Part shown: one piece after another, positions 7,966 through 17,210 of the stretch
Layout: every line of letters starts with the position of its first letter
Position numbering within the stretch: the first letter of the stretch is position 1
Source of the DNA: DATGJX01 sp963830545
GTDB lineage: Bacteria; Vulcanimicrobiota; Vulcanimicrobiia; Vulcanimicrobiales; Vulcanimicrobiaceae
DNA: 64,000 nt
Assembly: GCA_963830545.1 (NCBI GenBank)
Contig: CAWHMK010000001.1
Span: forward strand, 2,232,001 to 2,296,000
Direction: 5' to 3'
The notes under the pieces: model-generated
The model's database searches: none
Seen by the model: the letters and a program-made list of their open reading frames with translations, nothing else
Told to the model about the DNA's origin: nothing
Program-made: the position numbers and the translations under genes

Positions 7966-8987
7966 GGGCGGTTTTTCACTCCTACGGCTGCATCAGCCGG
8001 GTCGAGCCGGCGATTGGGAACCAGATAATTGCGTACGTAGTCGTCGACCGCCTCCGCGAGCGGTGTAATCGGCGCCTCGTACCCATCCGCGCGCAGCCGA
8101 TCTATAGCGGCGCACGTGCAGTACTGGTACTTGTCGCGCAGCGCGGGCGGCATTTCGATGAATTCGATGCGCTCGGGAACGTCCATCGCCCGGAAAATCG
8201 GCCGCACCAAATCGAGCCATGTATGCGCCCGTCCGGAGCCGATGTTGAAGATGCCGTTGCCGTCGTGTTCCGCGACGTGAAGACTCATCGCGGCCGCATC
8301 CTTCACGTAGATGAAATCGCGCTGCTGCTCGCCGTCGTGATACTCGCTTCGATGGCTCTTGAACAGCCGGATGGCACCCGTTTCGCGGATTTGATGAAAA
8401 GCCTTGTCGACCAAGCTGCGCATCTCGCCCTTGTGCCGTTCGTTTGGACCGAACACGTTGAAATATTTTAGTCCCGCGATGCGCGCAAACAGTGCGTGAT
8501 CCCGCGCGTAAACATCGAAACGGTGTTTGGAGTACGCGTACATGTTGAGCGGGCGTAAGTCGTTCAAATCGGCGTCGTCGCGCAAGTTCCGTTCGAGCGA
8601 TCCATAAGTCGCAGCCGAGGAAGCGTAGACGAAACGAAGGCCGTGGTCGACGGCCCAGTGCGAAAGATGTTTGGTGTATTCGTAATTGTTGCGCATCAGA
8701 TAGGCCGCGTCGGTTTCCGTGGTGGACGAGCATGCTCCCAGATGAAATACCGTCGACACGTTCGCAAATGACGCGGCGCGCGCGAGAATGCGCGTTTCGA
8801 ATTCGTCGGCATCGATGTAATCGCGGTAGCGCAGCGGGACCAGATTTTTCCACTTTTCGGACGTGTCAAGGCGATCGACGACGAGAATGTCGTCGATCCC
8901 TCGAACGTTAAGCGCCCAAATGATGGCGCTGCCGATCAGGCCGGCGCCGCCGGTTACGACGACATGGCCGCGAGAAAGGTCGTGCAT
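7962..8987 (-). CDS. hldD: ADP-L-glycero-D-manno-heptose 6-epimerase
   Basis: HldD (RfaD) converts ADP-D-glycero-D-manno-heptose into the L-glycero form used in the LPS inner core. The 341 residues show an NAD(P)-binding 'VVTGGAGLIGSAIIWALN' near the N-terminus. 'GACSSTTETDAAYLMRNN' and 'YASSAATYG' follow, and the SDR catalytic 'YAYSKHRFD' pair is at about residue 175. The motif combination is specific to HldD among extended short-chain epimerases. Its presence argues for a diderm cell with heptose-containing LPS, although no other LPS genes are nearby. It is the first gene of a two- or three-gene minus-strand unit with the HTHDASG protein. Confidence 0.9.
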   Translation of the reverse strand: MHDLSRGHVVVTGGAGLIGSAIIWALNVRGIDDILVVDRLDTSEKWKNLVPLRYRDYIDADEFETRILARAASFANVSTVFHLGACSSTTETDAAYLMRNNYEYTKHLSHWAVDHGLRFVYASSAATYGSLERNLRDDADLNDLRPLNMYAYSKHRFDVYARDHALFARIAGLKYFNVFGPNERHKGEMRSLVDKAFHQIRETGAIRLFKSHRSEYHDGEQQRDFIYVKDAAAMSLHVAEHDGNGIFNIGSGRAHTWLDLVRPIFRAMDVPERIEFIEMPPALRDKYQYCTCAAIDRLRADGYEAPITPLAEAVDDYVRNYLVPNRRLDPADAAVGVKNRP

Positions 8988-9053
8988 TACTAGGACGTAC
9001 GTTGCGGGGGGCGCCGCAGGCGGTCCTGCCCCCTCAGCGTGCCGCTTAGCAGC

Positions 9054-11393
9054 TTAGAATGGTGCGGTGAGGCGCAACAACACGGCGCGGCCCTGCGCGA
9101 TTTGCGTGGTGTTGAAGCCGTTTGCGATCTTGATTATGTACTGGTGGTTGAGCAGGTTTTGTACGTCCACATTGAAGCCCAGCGAGTGATCGCCGTTGCG
9201 TCCCGGATCCTTGCCCAGACCGAGGTCGAAGGTCATGTGAGCGGGCAGGCGCGCGACGCCGGCTTCGAAACTTACGGGATAGCCCGTGCCGTACTCCGCC
9301 TGCAGCGTTCCGAACCACGCGCGGTTTACGCCGAAGCGGTGCGTGTAGGCGCCATTCGCCTCGTACGTTTGATCGTGATCCTCCGGTGCCAGGTCGGCGG
9401 CGGTGAACGGCAGGCCGGTGTTCACGCCGCAGTTCGGAATCGTCGTCGTTCCCGGCGGGCAGAACAGAAACAGTCCGCCCGAAATATCGCCGGCTTCGGA
9501 ATGCGAGATCGTGCTCGAGACGAACCACGAATCGCCGTTCGGCCGATTGCCCTGCAAGCGTAAATCGATGCCTTCGTCGCGCCCGATGGCATTGTTGAAG
9601 ACCGCGAACAGCGGCGTATTCAGCAGCTGGGTCGTGTCCAGAATGTTCACGGCCGTGCGGCGGAAGTAATTGACGTAGCCGCTCATTCCGGGACGGAACG
9701 TGTGTGCGACGCCCATCTCGAAATAGGCATCGCGCTCCGGCTGCAGATCGTAGGGAATGTTCGTGAGGTCGCACCCGAGCGCGACCACGCACGAGCCGCG
9801 AACGTCTTCGAGCTGCGGAGCCGCGTACATCCGTCCGTAGTAGAAGTGCACGACGTTCTTGTCGTCCGGTGCGATGTTCACGCCGATGCGCGGGCTGATC
9901 TGCGATCCGCTGGTGAATCCGGTCGATCGATCGTACCGCACGCCGTAGCTGACGCTGACCGCGCGCGACGGAGACCATTTGTCTTCGGCGTAGAGTCCCA
10001 GCTGCGTTCCCGGCTGCAGCTGACGCTACTCTGCGAAGCCGTGTACGGCAGCGGGCTGGGCGAACCGGGCGCGGCGATGAGCGTGTTGGACGCGTAGTTT
10101 TCCCGGCTGAAATCGACACCGACCTTGACCGCGTGGTGCGTGCTCGCGCGGAACTGCGATAAGCGCACGCCCGTGTACGAGGCGCGCTGATCCTGCCGGA
10201 GTCCGGCCAGATTCTGCCCGTCTTGCGTTGCAAGCACGTCGTTATTCAAGTCGCCGTCGTAGGCGACGCGCGTGTAGCGCACCCAGGGAATGAATTGAAA
10301 GACGCCGTTGCCGTCCTTGGAAACGTGCGTGAAGTTCAGGTTTGCGTAGCGATCGTATTCGCGCTGCACGTCGTCGGTGGCGGGTACGCTGACCTGCGGA
10401 TCCTGCGGATTGTTCGGATCGGTGTTGATGGGGATTTGAAACTGCGAGAGTTGATTGGAAAAATCGAGCGCCAGCGTGTTTTGCTCACCAAACGACGCGA
10501 TGTAACGCAAAAACTGATCCGACTGCGAGGAGTCGTCGTGGATCGGCGCATACGTCGGGGCATCGACGCCGCGATTCGTGCGCTGAGCGTTCGCGTTGAA
10601 GAAGAGCTCCGAATTCGGCGAGAGCTTGAGCGCCTCGTCGAAGCTCGTCAGCGACTGGCCGTAGTTCCCGCCCCCGATGCTGAAGGTTCCCTCTTCGGGC
10701 TCGCTGCAGGTCTGCAAGCCGTTCCGTTTGGATGTTCACGACTGCGCCCATGCGGCTGCCGCCGTACTCGGCAGGAAAATTGCCGGTATAGACCTCGAGC
10801 GAATCGATGTTCTTCGGGTCGATCATCTCCGCGAAATTCGAGGTTGTCGCTTGCGGAATCGGCGCGCCGTCTATCTCGTACGTCAGGCCGTGGAATCCGT
10901 TCGCAACCGGCTCGTTGTACGAGAACTTGACGATGCCCGGAACCGTCTGCACGAGGTTGTTCAAACTGTTGTTCGTCGGCAGGGCTGCCAGTTGCTGACG
11001 CGTGAGAACGTTTTGCGAGACCGGCGTTCCGGACGCGCCCGCGCGCGAGACGATGTTGACGCTCGCGATCGTCTTGAGTTCGCCCAGCGCGAAGTTGATC
11101 GAAAGAATCTGATCCGATGCCAGCGTTATCTGCAGCCGCTTTTCTGCGACGTTCGGATAGGACGCGGAGAGGGTGTAGTCGCCGAACGGGACTTGCGAAA
11201 AAATGTACTTGCCGGCAGGATCCGTCGCGGCATGGAGAAGTGAGTCTTCGCCTTGCAGCGTCACGTGAACGCCGGACAGCGGCTTATTATTGACGAGAAT
11301 GGAGCCGCGCACCATTCCGGTCGTGGCGGCTGCTGCGGGCAGCGTCGCAAAACAAACGATGGCGGCAAGCGCCGCCGTGAATACACGATACAC
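9054..11393 (-). CDS. TonB-dependent receptor A with carboxypeptidase-like N-domain (two frame breaks)
   Basis: This outer-membrane receptor of about 779 residues reads N to C as follows. There is a signal peptide 'ALAAIVCFATLPAAAA', a carboxypeptidase-regulatory-like beta domain ('GMVRGSILVNNKPLSGVHV'), a plug ('NSLNNLVQTVPGIV', 'GLTYEIDGAPIP') and a long beta-barrel. The barrel ends in an aromatic 'VLLRLTAPF', a typical terminal strand. A surplus base near 10730 and a missing base near 10022 compensate, so total length is a multiple of three. The ligand is unknown. It sits just downstream of a small membrane protein, multicopper oxidase and cytochrome c genes on the same strand, so metal uptake is possible but unproven. 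Confidence 0.85.
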
Positions 11394-11432
11394 GGAAAGA
11401 CCTTCCTAACAGCGATTGATGAATCGGTTGTG

Positions 11433-11942
11433 CTAGGAAAGTGCGGGCGGCGGACGTGAGAACAGCGCAAACTGCCCGAGCGTGCGGGGACAGCGCGGAG
11501 CCGCGACGGAGAAGGTATGCGTACCGACAGTGCGCGCGGCGCCTCTATGGGCGCCGAAGAGCCGCGCCACGGCGACGACGGTGTGTTCGAACGCGTGCAG
11601 CAGGATGCTGACGCTTGCGGTCGCCGCGGCAATTGCAAACAAACAAAGCACCGCCGGAATCGCGTGCGGCGACTCGACGGCTTCGATCGTTGCGAGCCAT
11701 GCCGCGGCACTGAGCAGCGTGACGGCACCGTCCGGCAGCGCACACCGAGTCTTTCGAAGCAGGCCCAGACCCGTGAAGAGCGCAGCCAGAAGACCGAAAC
11801 CGAAGCCGATTTCGACTGCAAGCGCATGCAGCGGCCCGGCCGCGGCGTGCGACGGGCCATAAACGAAAGCGTGTGCCAATAGCGCGGTCGGCAAGCCGAG
11901 CAACCCGGAGAGGGCAACCTTACGAGCCGCGATCGGATGCAT
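11433..11942 (-). CDS. Four-helix integral membrane protein of unknown function
   Basis: About 169 residues with four hydrophobic stretches, among them 'LSGLLGLPTALLAHAFVYG', 'IGFGFGLLAALFTGLGLL' and 'AVLCLFAIAAATASVSILL'. The tail is rich in Arg, Pro and Ser. The ATG at 11942 overlaps the multicopper oxidase stop by one base (TGATG); a GTG one codon upstream is also possible. Histidines in or near the helices (HAF, HAL, HAFEH) could bind metal, but I recognise no family. It is translationally coupled to the multicopper oxidase, which suggests a membrane partner for that enzyme. Confidence 0.6.
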   Translation of the reverse strand: MHPIAARKVALSGLLGLPTALLAHAFVYGPSHAAAGPLHALAVEIGFGFGLLAALFTGLGLLRKTRCALPDGAVTLLSAAAWLATIEAVESPHAIPAVLCLFAIAAATASVSILLHAFEHTVVAVARLFGAHRGAARTVGTHTFSVAAPRCPRTLGQFALFSRPPPALS

Positions 11943-13360
11943 CACGAGCGGTAGACGACCTCGGTCATCATGCCGTCCATCATATGGATTTCATTGTGGC
12001 AGTGCAATAACCAACGTCCGAACGGCGAGTCCGCGGTGAACTGCCAACTTGCGGTGCCCCCATTCGCCCGGACCAGTGATGTGTCTTTGGGCAGGGGCCG
12101 GGAAAGACGTTTGCCGTCGACTTCCGTCAAATGGAACACGTGGCCGTGCAGGTGCATCGGATGGTCCATGTCGGTCGAATTGTGAAAATGCACGCGGACG
12201 ATCTCGCCGCGCTGCACGTAAATTTTTGGCGTATTCGGGTAGGTCTTGCCGTCGATCGTCCATTTGTCGCTCGCGTATTTGCCGCCGCCGAGGGTGAAAT
12301 TGTAAGGATGCCCACCCCGCGCCGTTGCACCTGCAATGCCGCCGGCCTTTTCATACGTGAAGTAATCCACGCCTTCGAGTGTCTGCGGGCTTCCCATCGG
12401 CGATGCGTTTTCCATACCCTGCGTGTGAAGAACCGCGGCTTGTTCGTACGCGAGCGGATCGCTTGAAAGACCTTGCACCAAAAACGCGCCGGGTTTGGTC
12501 ACCTCGAAATACGCATCATAGCGTTCGGCCACACCGATGCGCAGCGCGTCAACGTCGATCGACTGCGGCAACCGGTTTCCGTCAGAGTGCGTTACCGTCA
12601 GCCGGTGGCCGGCCACGCGCACGTAGCGCGTTTGCGTCGGGTTCGCGTTGAGGACGCGCAGTCGTACGCGATCGCCGACCTTCACTGCGAGTTTTTGCGT
12701 ATTCGGATAACACGCACCATTGATGCAATGCGCTGCGTATGCAACCTCGTCGCCCATCTTGTCGCCGGGCTGCATGTCGATCATTTCCGGAGAACCGATC
12801 GGGTCGACCATCGGCGCGCCGCTCACGCCGCGCATTGCGGCTGCTATCGTTGCCAGTTTCGGAACGTCGTGGAACACGAGCGCGAACTCCGCATCGGCCG
12901 GTTCGTCTTTCGGGTCTTCCACGATGACCAGGCCGAACAAACCTCTCGCGACGCCGTCGCTGACGTGATCGTGATACCAGCGCGTGCCCGGCGGATCCGG
13001 TATGAACTCGTAAAGAAACGATTCGCGATCGGGAACCGCGGCCTGCGTCACGCCTTCGACTCCGTCCATCTTGTTCGGGAGAATCATGCCGTGCCAATGG
13101 ATGGTGGCCGGCTCGCCGCTGTTGTTGACGAATTTTGCGCGCAGGCGTTGTCCGTGCGCGATGCGCAGAACCGGGCCTGGAATCGTACCGTTGAACGCCA
13201 GTCCCGCGAAGTCGATACCCGGCATGGGTGAGAACGCGAGCGGTGCGGACGTGAGGGTGTAATCCACGACGTCGCTCGCAAGCGCGCGCCGCGAGAGCGG
13301 CGGCAGGGCTGCCGCAACCATCGCTCCGGCACTCGCGAACAAAAAGTCGCTTCTGCGCAT
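11942..13360 (-). CDS. Multicopper oxidase (laccase/CopA-like), exported
   Basis: From the ATG at 13360 the protein has 472 residues. The signal sequence is of Tat-like character (MRRSDFLFASAGAMVAAAL), as is common for folded copper enzymes. All four copper-binding clusters are intact: 'HWHG' and 'RWYHDH' in the first cupredoxin domain, 'HPMHLHGHVF' and 'LLHCHNEIHMMDGM' in the last. The type-1 copper axial position appears to be Met. Likely roles are periplasmic oxidation of Cu(I), Mn(II) or phenolics. The start overlaps the cytochrome c stop by one base (TGATG), indicating coupled expression and possibly electron exchange with that cytochrome. Confidence 0.9.
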   Translation of the reverse strand: MRRSDFLFASAGAMVAAALPPLSRRALASDVVDYTLTSAPLAFSPMPGIDFAGLAFNGTIPGPVLRIAHGQRLRAKFVNNSGEPATIHWHGMILPNKMDGVEGVTQAAVPDRESFLYEFIPDPPGTRWYHDHVSDGVARGLFGLVIVEDPKDEPADAEFALVFHDVPKLATIAAAMRGVSGAPMVDPIGSPEMIDMQPGDKMGDEVAYAAHCINGACYPNTQKLAVKVGDRVRLRVLNANPTQTRYVRVAGHRLTVTHSDGNRLPQSIDVDALRIGVAERYDAYFEVTKPGAFLVQGLSSDPLAYEQAAVLHTQGMENASPMGSPQTLEGVDYFTYEKAGGIAGATARGGHPYNFTLGGGKYASDKWTIDGKTYPNTPKIYVQRGEIVRVHFHNSTDMDHPMHLHGHVFHLTEVDGKRLSRPLPKDTSLVRANGGTASWQFTADSPFGRWLLHCHNEIHMMDGMMTEVVYRS

Positions 13361-14019
13361 CACTGTCCGACGTTCAGCGGGACGTCCATCGACTGGCCGT
13401 CGTATTGAACGCGCACGGTCCATGGGCCCCCCATGGAAAACACCACGTGCCCGGTGAAAAGGTGCGGATCGTTCGCCGATTGCTGTAGCTGCACGACGCG
13501 CGTTTGCATCGTGCCGGCACCCATTTGCATGATCGGGAGAACGGTTACGCTTTTCGGCGGAGTTCCAGGGAAGCGCACGGAGATCGTGGCCTCATCGGTC
13601 GGCGTCGCGGGATCGAATGAAACGACCGGTCGAGAGTTGCTCGCACCGCCGTCCAACCCTGAAAGATACGCAACGATGTCCTGCACTTGGCTCGCGGAGA
13701 AGCCGAAGTTCGGCATCGGCGGGCGCGGATGAACGATGAAGTCCGCGATCTGCGCAGGATTCAGGCTGTGCTCGATGCCGAAGAGCTTGGGGCCGACCGA
13801 GCCGCCCATCAAATTTGCGCCATGGCAACCCGCACAGCCGTTCGCCTGCACCAGCTTCGCGCCGTTGTTGGCGTCGCCCGCGGCAGGGCCGGCTGCGGCC
13901 GCGACCTCGGAAATGTTCGACGAGGTGGCGAACACCGGCGCCGCGCTCGCCTTCGCCGCCAAGATCGCGAACGCCATCGCACACGTCACGCGCGCGCTCG
14001 CGATGAGCACTTGCTTCAT
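13360..14019 (-). CDS. Exported mono-heme cytochrome c with C-terminal beta domain
   Basis: The protein has 219 residues. A signal peptide ('VTCAMAFAILAAKASA') is followed by a class I cytochrome c fold with heme site 'CAGCHGANL', an axial Met in 'PPMPNFGFS', and the closing helix 'IVAYLSGLDGG'. After about residue 115 comes a second domain ('PATPTDEATISVRFPGTPP', 'FTGHVVFSMGGPWTVRVQY') resembling FixH or copper-resistance-type beta sandwiches. It is first in the cytochrome c, multicopper oxidase, membrane protein operon and may pass electrons to or from the oxidase. Confidence 0.85.
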   Translation of the reverse strand: MKQVLIASARVTCAMAFAILAAKASAAPVFATSSNISEVAAAAGPAAGDANNGAKLVQANGCAGCHGANLMGGSVGPKLFGIEHSLNPAQIADFIVHPRPPMPNFGFSASQVQDIVAYLSGLDGGASNSRPVVSFDPATPTDEATISVRFPGTPPKSVTVLPIMQMGAGTMQTRVVQLQQSANDPHLFTGHVVFSMGGPWTVRVQYDGQSMDVPLNVGQ

Positions 14020-14241
14020 AAAAACCTCCCGTTGAAAAACCCGCTATGTACTAAGGAAGAGGCTATCGAATCGGAGCAGGACGCTAAAAACGGGCTCTGC
14101 CTGTGTGAACGGCGAGCGCAGTCGCGTCCAGTACGACGAACGGGTCGACAACGCTGCTAGCCGTCCGGCCGAACCTTCGAGTGCGGATCCGACCCATGCG
14201 TGAAGCACATCGTTCGCGTTCCGGCCGGCCTGTGTGCGCCG

Positions 14242-15303
14242 TTATTGAGTAGGCCAGAAGTTTATCCCGGGAAGATGCATCGCATCGGGATTACCCGTTC
14301 CGATTTCGTACCAGATGACTTCGTGCGAGTAGAGCGGGATGCTGTAGCCGGTGGCATCGCCGGTCCATAGGCTATAGGAGTTCGATCCGACGAGGCAGTC
14401 GTCGGGGATGTGAGCGTTGCAGGGGCCGCGGGCGAACTGGCCCGAGGTGTAAATCGTTATCGGGCCTTGGAACGGTCCGAAGCTGCTCGACGTCACGTTG
14501 ATTCCCCAGATGTCGAACATCGTTCCGAGATCGTAGAGCGTTGCCGTGACGGAGGCGCCGGTCGGATTCGGGTCTTCTATATGAAGCAGTCCGCTTGCAT
14601 CGTGCGTGTGCAAGTGATAGAAGCAGTCGCCGTAGACCTCTTGGTTTTTCGGCGTCGTGTACTGTGCGTCGCCGGTGGAATTCACGATGCCGATCGCATC
14701 CGGCAGCGCGATTTCCTGACCGTTGTAAAAGATGCCGACGAACGTGTGGACGTGGTAATTGTTGGACATGCTGACGTCACACGATACGCCGTCCACCGTA
14801 TTGCCGACTGGGCCTAGTCCGCCGCCTTGCGGTAATGCGCCGGGATCGCTCGGCGTCAAGTCGCCGTCACCGTGATCGCCGCTCTTATTTGCAGAGCTCG
14901 TCGTGAACATGTCATCCGTCCCGTTCACTGTGCCGCCTCCCGCTTCAATCCATTTGTAGGCGAACGGCGTCGGCGTGACGCCCGGCGTCGGGGACGGCGT
15001 AGGAGTCGGTGACAGTGTAGGCGTCGGAGTTGGCGTGGGCGCCGCCGTAGCGGTGGGCGCCCCCGTAGCGGTGGGCGTTGCCGTCGGCGCCGGTGACTGG
15101 CTGGATGCCGATGAGGGACTTGCGGTGGGTTTCTGAGAGGGTGAGGGCGAGGCGCTTGCGCTGGCGCTCGGCTTGGCCGTCGGATCGCTCGGGCCGCCGG
15201 GCGAAATGGGGGGCGTGGTGCCGCCGCCGCCTCCTCCGCATGCGGCGAGAAGCGAAAGCGCGGTGATGCAAACAAAAACTGCCAAGACTCCGGCGCGGCG
15301 CAT
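14242..15303 (-). CDS. 'HTHDASG' His-rich exported lipoprotein 2
   Basis: The ATG at 15303 has a GGGAGAG ribosome-binding site and gives a clean lipoprotein signal 'VFVCITALSLLAACGGGG' (lipobox LAAC). A roughly 90-residue Pro/Ser/Thr/Ala low-complexity linker with PTPTP repeats spaces the domain off the membrane. The globular part repeats the motifs of the protein at 7204-7965: 'YHVHTFVGIFY', 'FYHLHTHDASGLLHIEDP', 'LGTMFDIWGI' and 'GPFQGPITIY'. Four cysteines are in or near the domain. Function is unknown; the His clusters and the neighbouring copper oxidase and cytochrome genes suggest metal binding. Confidence 0.7.
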   Translation of the reverse strand: MRRAGVLAVFVCITALSLLAACGGGGGGTTPPISPGGPSDPTAKPSASASASPSPSQKPTASPSSASSQSPAPTATPTATGAPTATAAPTPTPTPTLSPTPTPSPTPGVTPTPFAYKWIEAGGGTVNGTDDMFTTSSANKSGDHGDGDLTPSDPGALPQGGGLGPVGNTVDGVSCDVSMSNNYHVHTFVGIFYNGQEIALPDAIGIVNSTGDAQYTTPKNQEVYGDCFYHLHTHDASGLLHIEDPNPTGASVTATLYDLGTMFDIWGINVTSSSFGPFQGPITIYTSGQFARGPCNAHIPDDCLVGSNSYSLWTGDATGYSIPLYSHEVIWYEIGTGNPDAMHLPGINFWPTQ

Positions 15304-15423
15304 GAGGCTCTCCCGTAGACGCATGTTTTGCTCATCGTAGGGTGCGCTGCGGTCACGCTGGAGAGCCTGCGGGGGACGCTCGCCAGGGTCAAAAAGGCGC
15401 GTGGCGGGCAGGACCTTTGGCCT

Positions 15424-15452
15424 GAACCCGCCTCCCTTGCGGGCGGGTTCTT
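15424..15452. terminator. Perfect GC-rich hairpin between divergent genes
   Basis: A 9-bp stem, GAACCCGCC at 15424-15432 pairing GGCGGGTTC at 15442-15450, with a 9-base loop. It lies in the divergent gap between the HTHDASG lipoprotein and the unknown gene at 15569. Only TT follows, so a classical U-tract terminator is doubtful; it may be a transcript leader structure for the downstream operon. Confidence 0.35.
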
Positions 15453-15568
15453 AGGGCGTGAAAGGACAAGGGGTGGCCTTGAGCCCGCGTCTAAGAGTCG
15501 GGACCCCCGCCCCGAATTTGGGGCATAGAGCTTAAGAGCCCAAGTCGTCGGAGAATCGTTGAAGCATC

Positions 15569-16118
15569 ATGAGTGTCCGGTTGCCGGTTGAAAACAGCGA
15601 TACCGTGAGTCTGGTTTGCGCATTGTTCGTGCGTTATCCGGAAATCGCGTCCGTTCGCAGTACCCCGGGCAACGGAACCGTCTGCTTCACCTATGCGGTT
15701 GCCTCGCGGATTGACCGCGCAACGCAGCGCGCTCTCACCGAGGAGATTGAGGCGCACGTCGACGGTTTTCTTTCGCTCGTGGGGGAGCGCGGCGAAATCA
15801 AGGTCGAGTGCGAGTCCGACCGCGCGCTCAGTTTCGTGCACGTCACGCGCGACCTCGAAACGTTTACCAAAGACGAGCTCGCCATGCTTACCAGACTATC
15901 TTGCCGACCGCTTCGGCAACGCGCTGGTTCGCAATCCCGTACCTGACGAACATCCGGACGAGGACCCGGCGTTTCAGGACGAGCTCGCGGAATCGGCGAT
16001 CGAAGCACTGCGCGATCCAGCTCTGTCAAAGAGTCTGGTGGGGTTCCGCGAAGAGAAGCGCGTTCTGGTATACTTCTTGAAATCTCAGAAGAAAGCAAAG
16101 GCGTCGGCCCGCAGATAG
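15569..16118 (+). CDS. Conserved-looking protein of unknown function upstream of ymdB (frameshift near 15888)
   Basis: About 182 residues once one surplus base near 15888 is removed; the join runs DELAM to LPDYLADRFGN. The N-terminal half alternates hydrophobic strands and charged helices ('VSLVCALFVRYPEIASV', 'DRALSFVHVTRDLETFT'). The C-terminal half is acidic ('PDEHPDEDPAFQDELAESA') and ends in a Lys/Arg-rich tail. No signal peptide or membrane segment is visible. I do not recognise the family. It takes the position that RNase Y holds in the Firmicute rny-ymdB-spoVS order but does not resemble RNase Y (no KH or HD motifs). Confidence 0.55.
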
Positions 16119-16132
16119 CTAGCACACTTACC

Positions 16133-16912
16133 TTGCTCCTCATAGGGGACGTCGTCGGTTCACCCGGCCGCGAGACCCTCAAGCGGTGCGTCCCTCTCGT
16201 CCGCGATCAATATCACGTCGGCGTCTGCATCGCCAACGGCGAAAATGCTGCCGGCGGCTTTGGACTGACCGCGCAGACGGCCGACGAAATGTTCGGCGCC
16301 GGCGTGGACTTCATCACGAGCGGCAATCACATCTTCGACAAGCGCGAGTTCAAGTCGTACTTAGACTCGACGGACCGCGTCATTCGCCCGGTGAATTATC
16401 CGCCCGGCGTCCCCGGGCGCGGCATCGGCTTCGCATACGCGGATGGGTGCACCGTCGGTGTACTCAACGTGATGGGGCGCACGTTCATGCCGCCCGTCGA
16501 CGATCCGTTTAGAGCGGCAGAGGCAGCGCTCGACGAACTGCGCGATCGAACGAACGTCATCGTGGTTGACGTCCACGCCGAGGCAACGAGCGAGAAGGTC
16601 GCGCTGGGACGGTATCTTGACGGACGCGTTTCGGCAATCTACGGTACTCACACGCACGTTCAAACGGCAGACGAACAAATTTTGCCGGGAGGGACTGCCT
16701 ACGTGACCGACGTCGGCATGACGGGCCCGACTGACGGCGTTATCGGGATGGAGGCCGGCGCCGTCCTCGACCGGTTCACAATCGGGCTCTCGGAGCGTTT
16801 TTCGGTACAAAAGGTTGGAACGAAGCAGTTCTGCGCCGCAGTTGTTACAATCGATGTGGAGACCGGCCGCGCGACGGAAATCAAGCGCATCTTCCAGCGA
16901 GGCATACCATGA
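16133..16912 (+). CDS. ymdB: YmdB family metallophosphoesterase (TIGR00282)
   Basis: 259 residues beginning at TTG with 'LLIGDVVGSPGRETL'. Metal-binding motifs of the family are present: 'GDVVG' (Asp), 'ANGENAAGGFGLT' (Asn/Glu), 'TSGNHIFDKREF', 'VDVHAEATSEK' and 'YGTHTHVQTADE'. YmdB is a di-metal phosphodiesterase acting on 2',3'-cyclic nucleotides or RNA decay; in Bacillus it affects biofilm fate. Its stop overlaps the spoVS start (ATGA), the same gene order as in Firmicutes. No ATG lies in frame nearby, so the TTG start is chosen because homology begins there. Confidence 0.9.
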   Translation: MLLIGDVVGSPGRETLKRCVPLVRDQYHVGVCIANGENAAGGFGLTAQTADEMFGAGVDFITSGNHIFDKREFKSYLDSTDRVIRPVNYPPGVPGRGIGFAYADGCTVGVLNVMGRTFMPPVDDPFRAAEAALDELRDRTNVIVVDVHAEATSEKVALGRYLDGRVSAIYGTHTHVQTADEQILPGGTAYVTDVGMTGPTDGVIGMEAGAVLDRFTIGLSERFSVQKVGTKQFCAAVVTIDVETGRATEIKRIFQRGIP

Positions 16913-17205
16913 TAGACGATCCGGCAAAACACATCACGTCGAGCGTTCTCAAAGTCTCGGCGAAGAGCAATCCGAATTCGGTCGCGGGTGCCTTGGCCGC
17001 CGTATTGCGCGAACGAGAAGGGGCGGAGCTCCAGGCTGTCGGCGCCGGAGCCATTAACCAAGCGATCAAGGCAGTTGCGATCGCGCGCAGTTACCTCAAG
17101 ACCAGCCAAATCGATCTCGCTTGCGTGCCTTCCTTTATAGACGTAGAGATTAGCGGCAACGAGCGCACCGGGCTCTCTTTGGCCGTCGAGCGGCGCAGCC
17201 TGTAG
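16909..17205 (+). CDS. spoVS: Stage V sporulation protein S homologue
   Basis: 98 residues matching SpoVS along its whole length: 'VLKVSAKSNPNSVAGALA' at the N-terminus, 'LQAVGAGAINQAIKAVAIAR' in the middle and 'IDLACVPSFIDVEI' toward the end. SpoVS is a small Alba-like, probably nucleic-acid-binding protein. It is needed for spore coat assembly in Bacillus, but it is also common in non-sporulating lineages. It is translationally coupled to ymdB. No other sporulation gene is visible in the window, so a role in sporulation should not be assumed. Confidence 0.93.
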   Translation: MIDDPAKHITSSVLKVSAKSNPNSVAGALAAVLREREGAELQAVGAGAINQAIKAVAIARSYLKTSQIDLACVPSFIDVEISGNERTGLSLAVERRSL

Positions 17206-17210
17206 CCGCG

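Noticed and set aside
8988..9053. GGGGGGC...GCCCCCT hairpin as a terminator between hldD and receptor A
   Set aside because: No T run follows, it lies upstream of hldD rather than after a gene end on that strand, and pairing is short with a long loop.
15569..16118. RNase Y (rny) by gene order
   Set aside because: No KH or HD domain and no N-terminal membrane coiled coil; only position agrees.
16909..17205. spoVS as evidence of spore formation
   Set aside because: SpoVS occurs in many non-sporulating bacteria and no other sporulation gene is present here.
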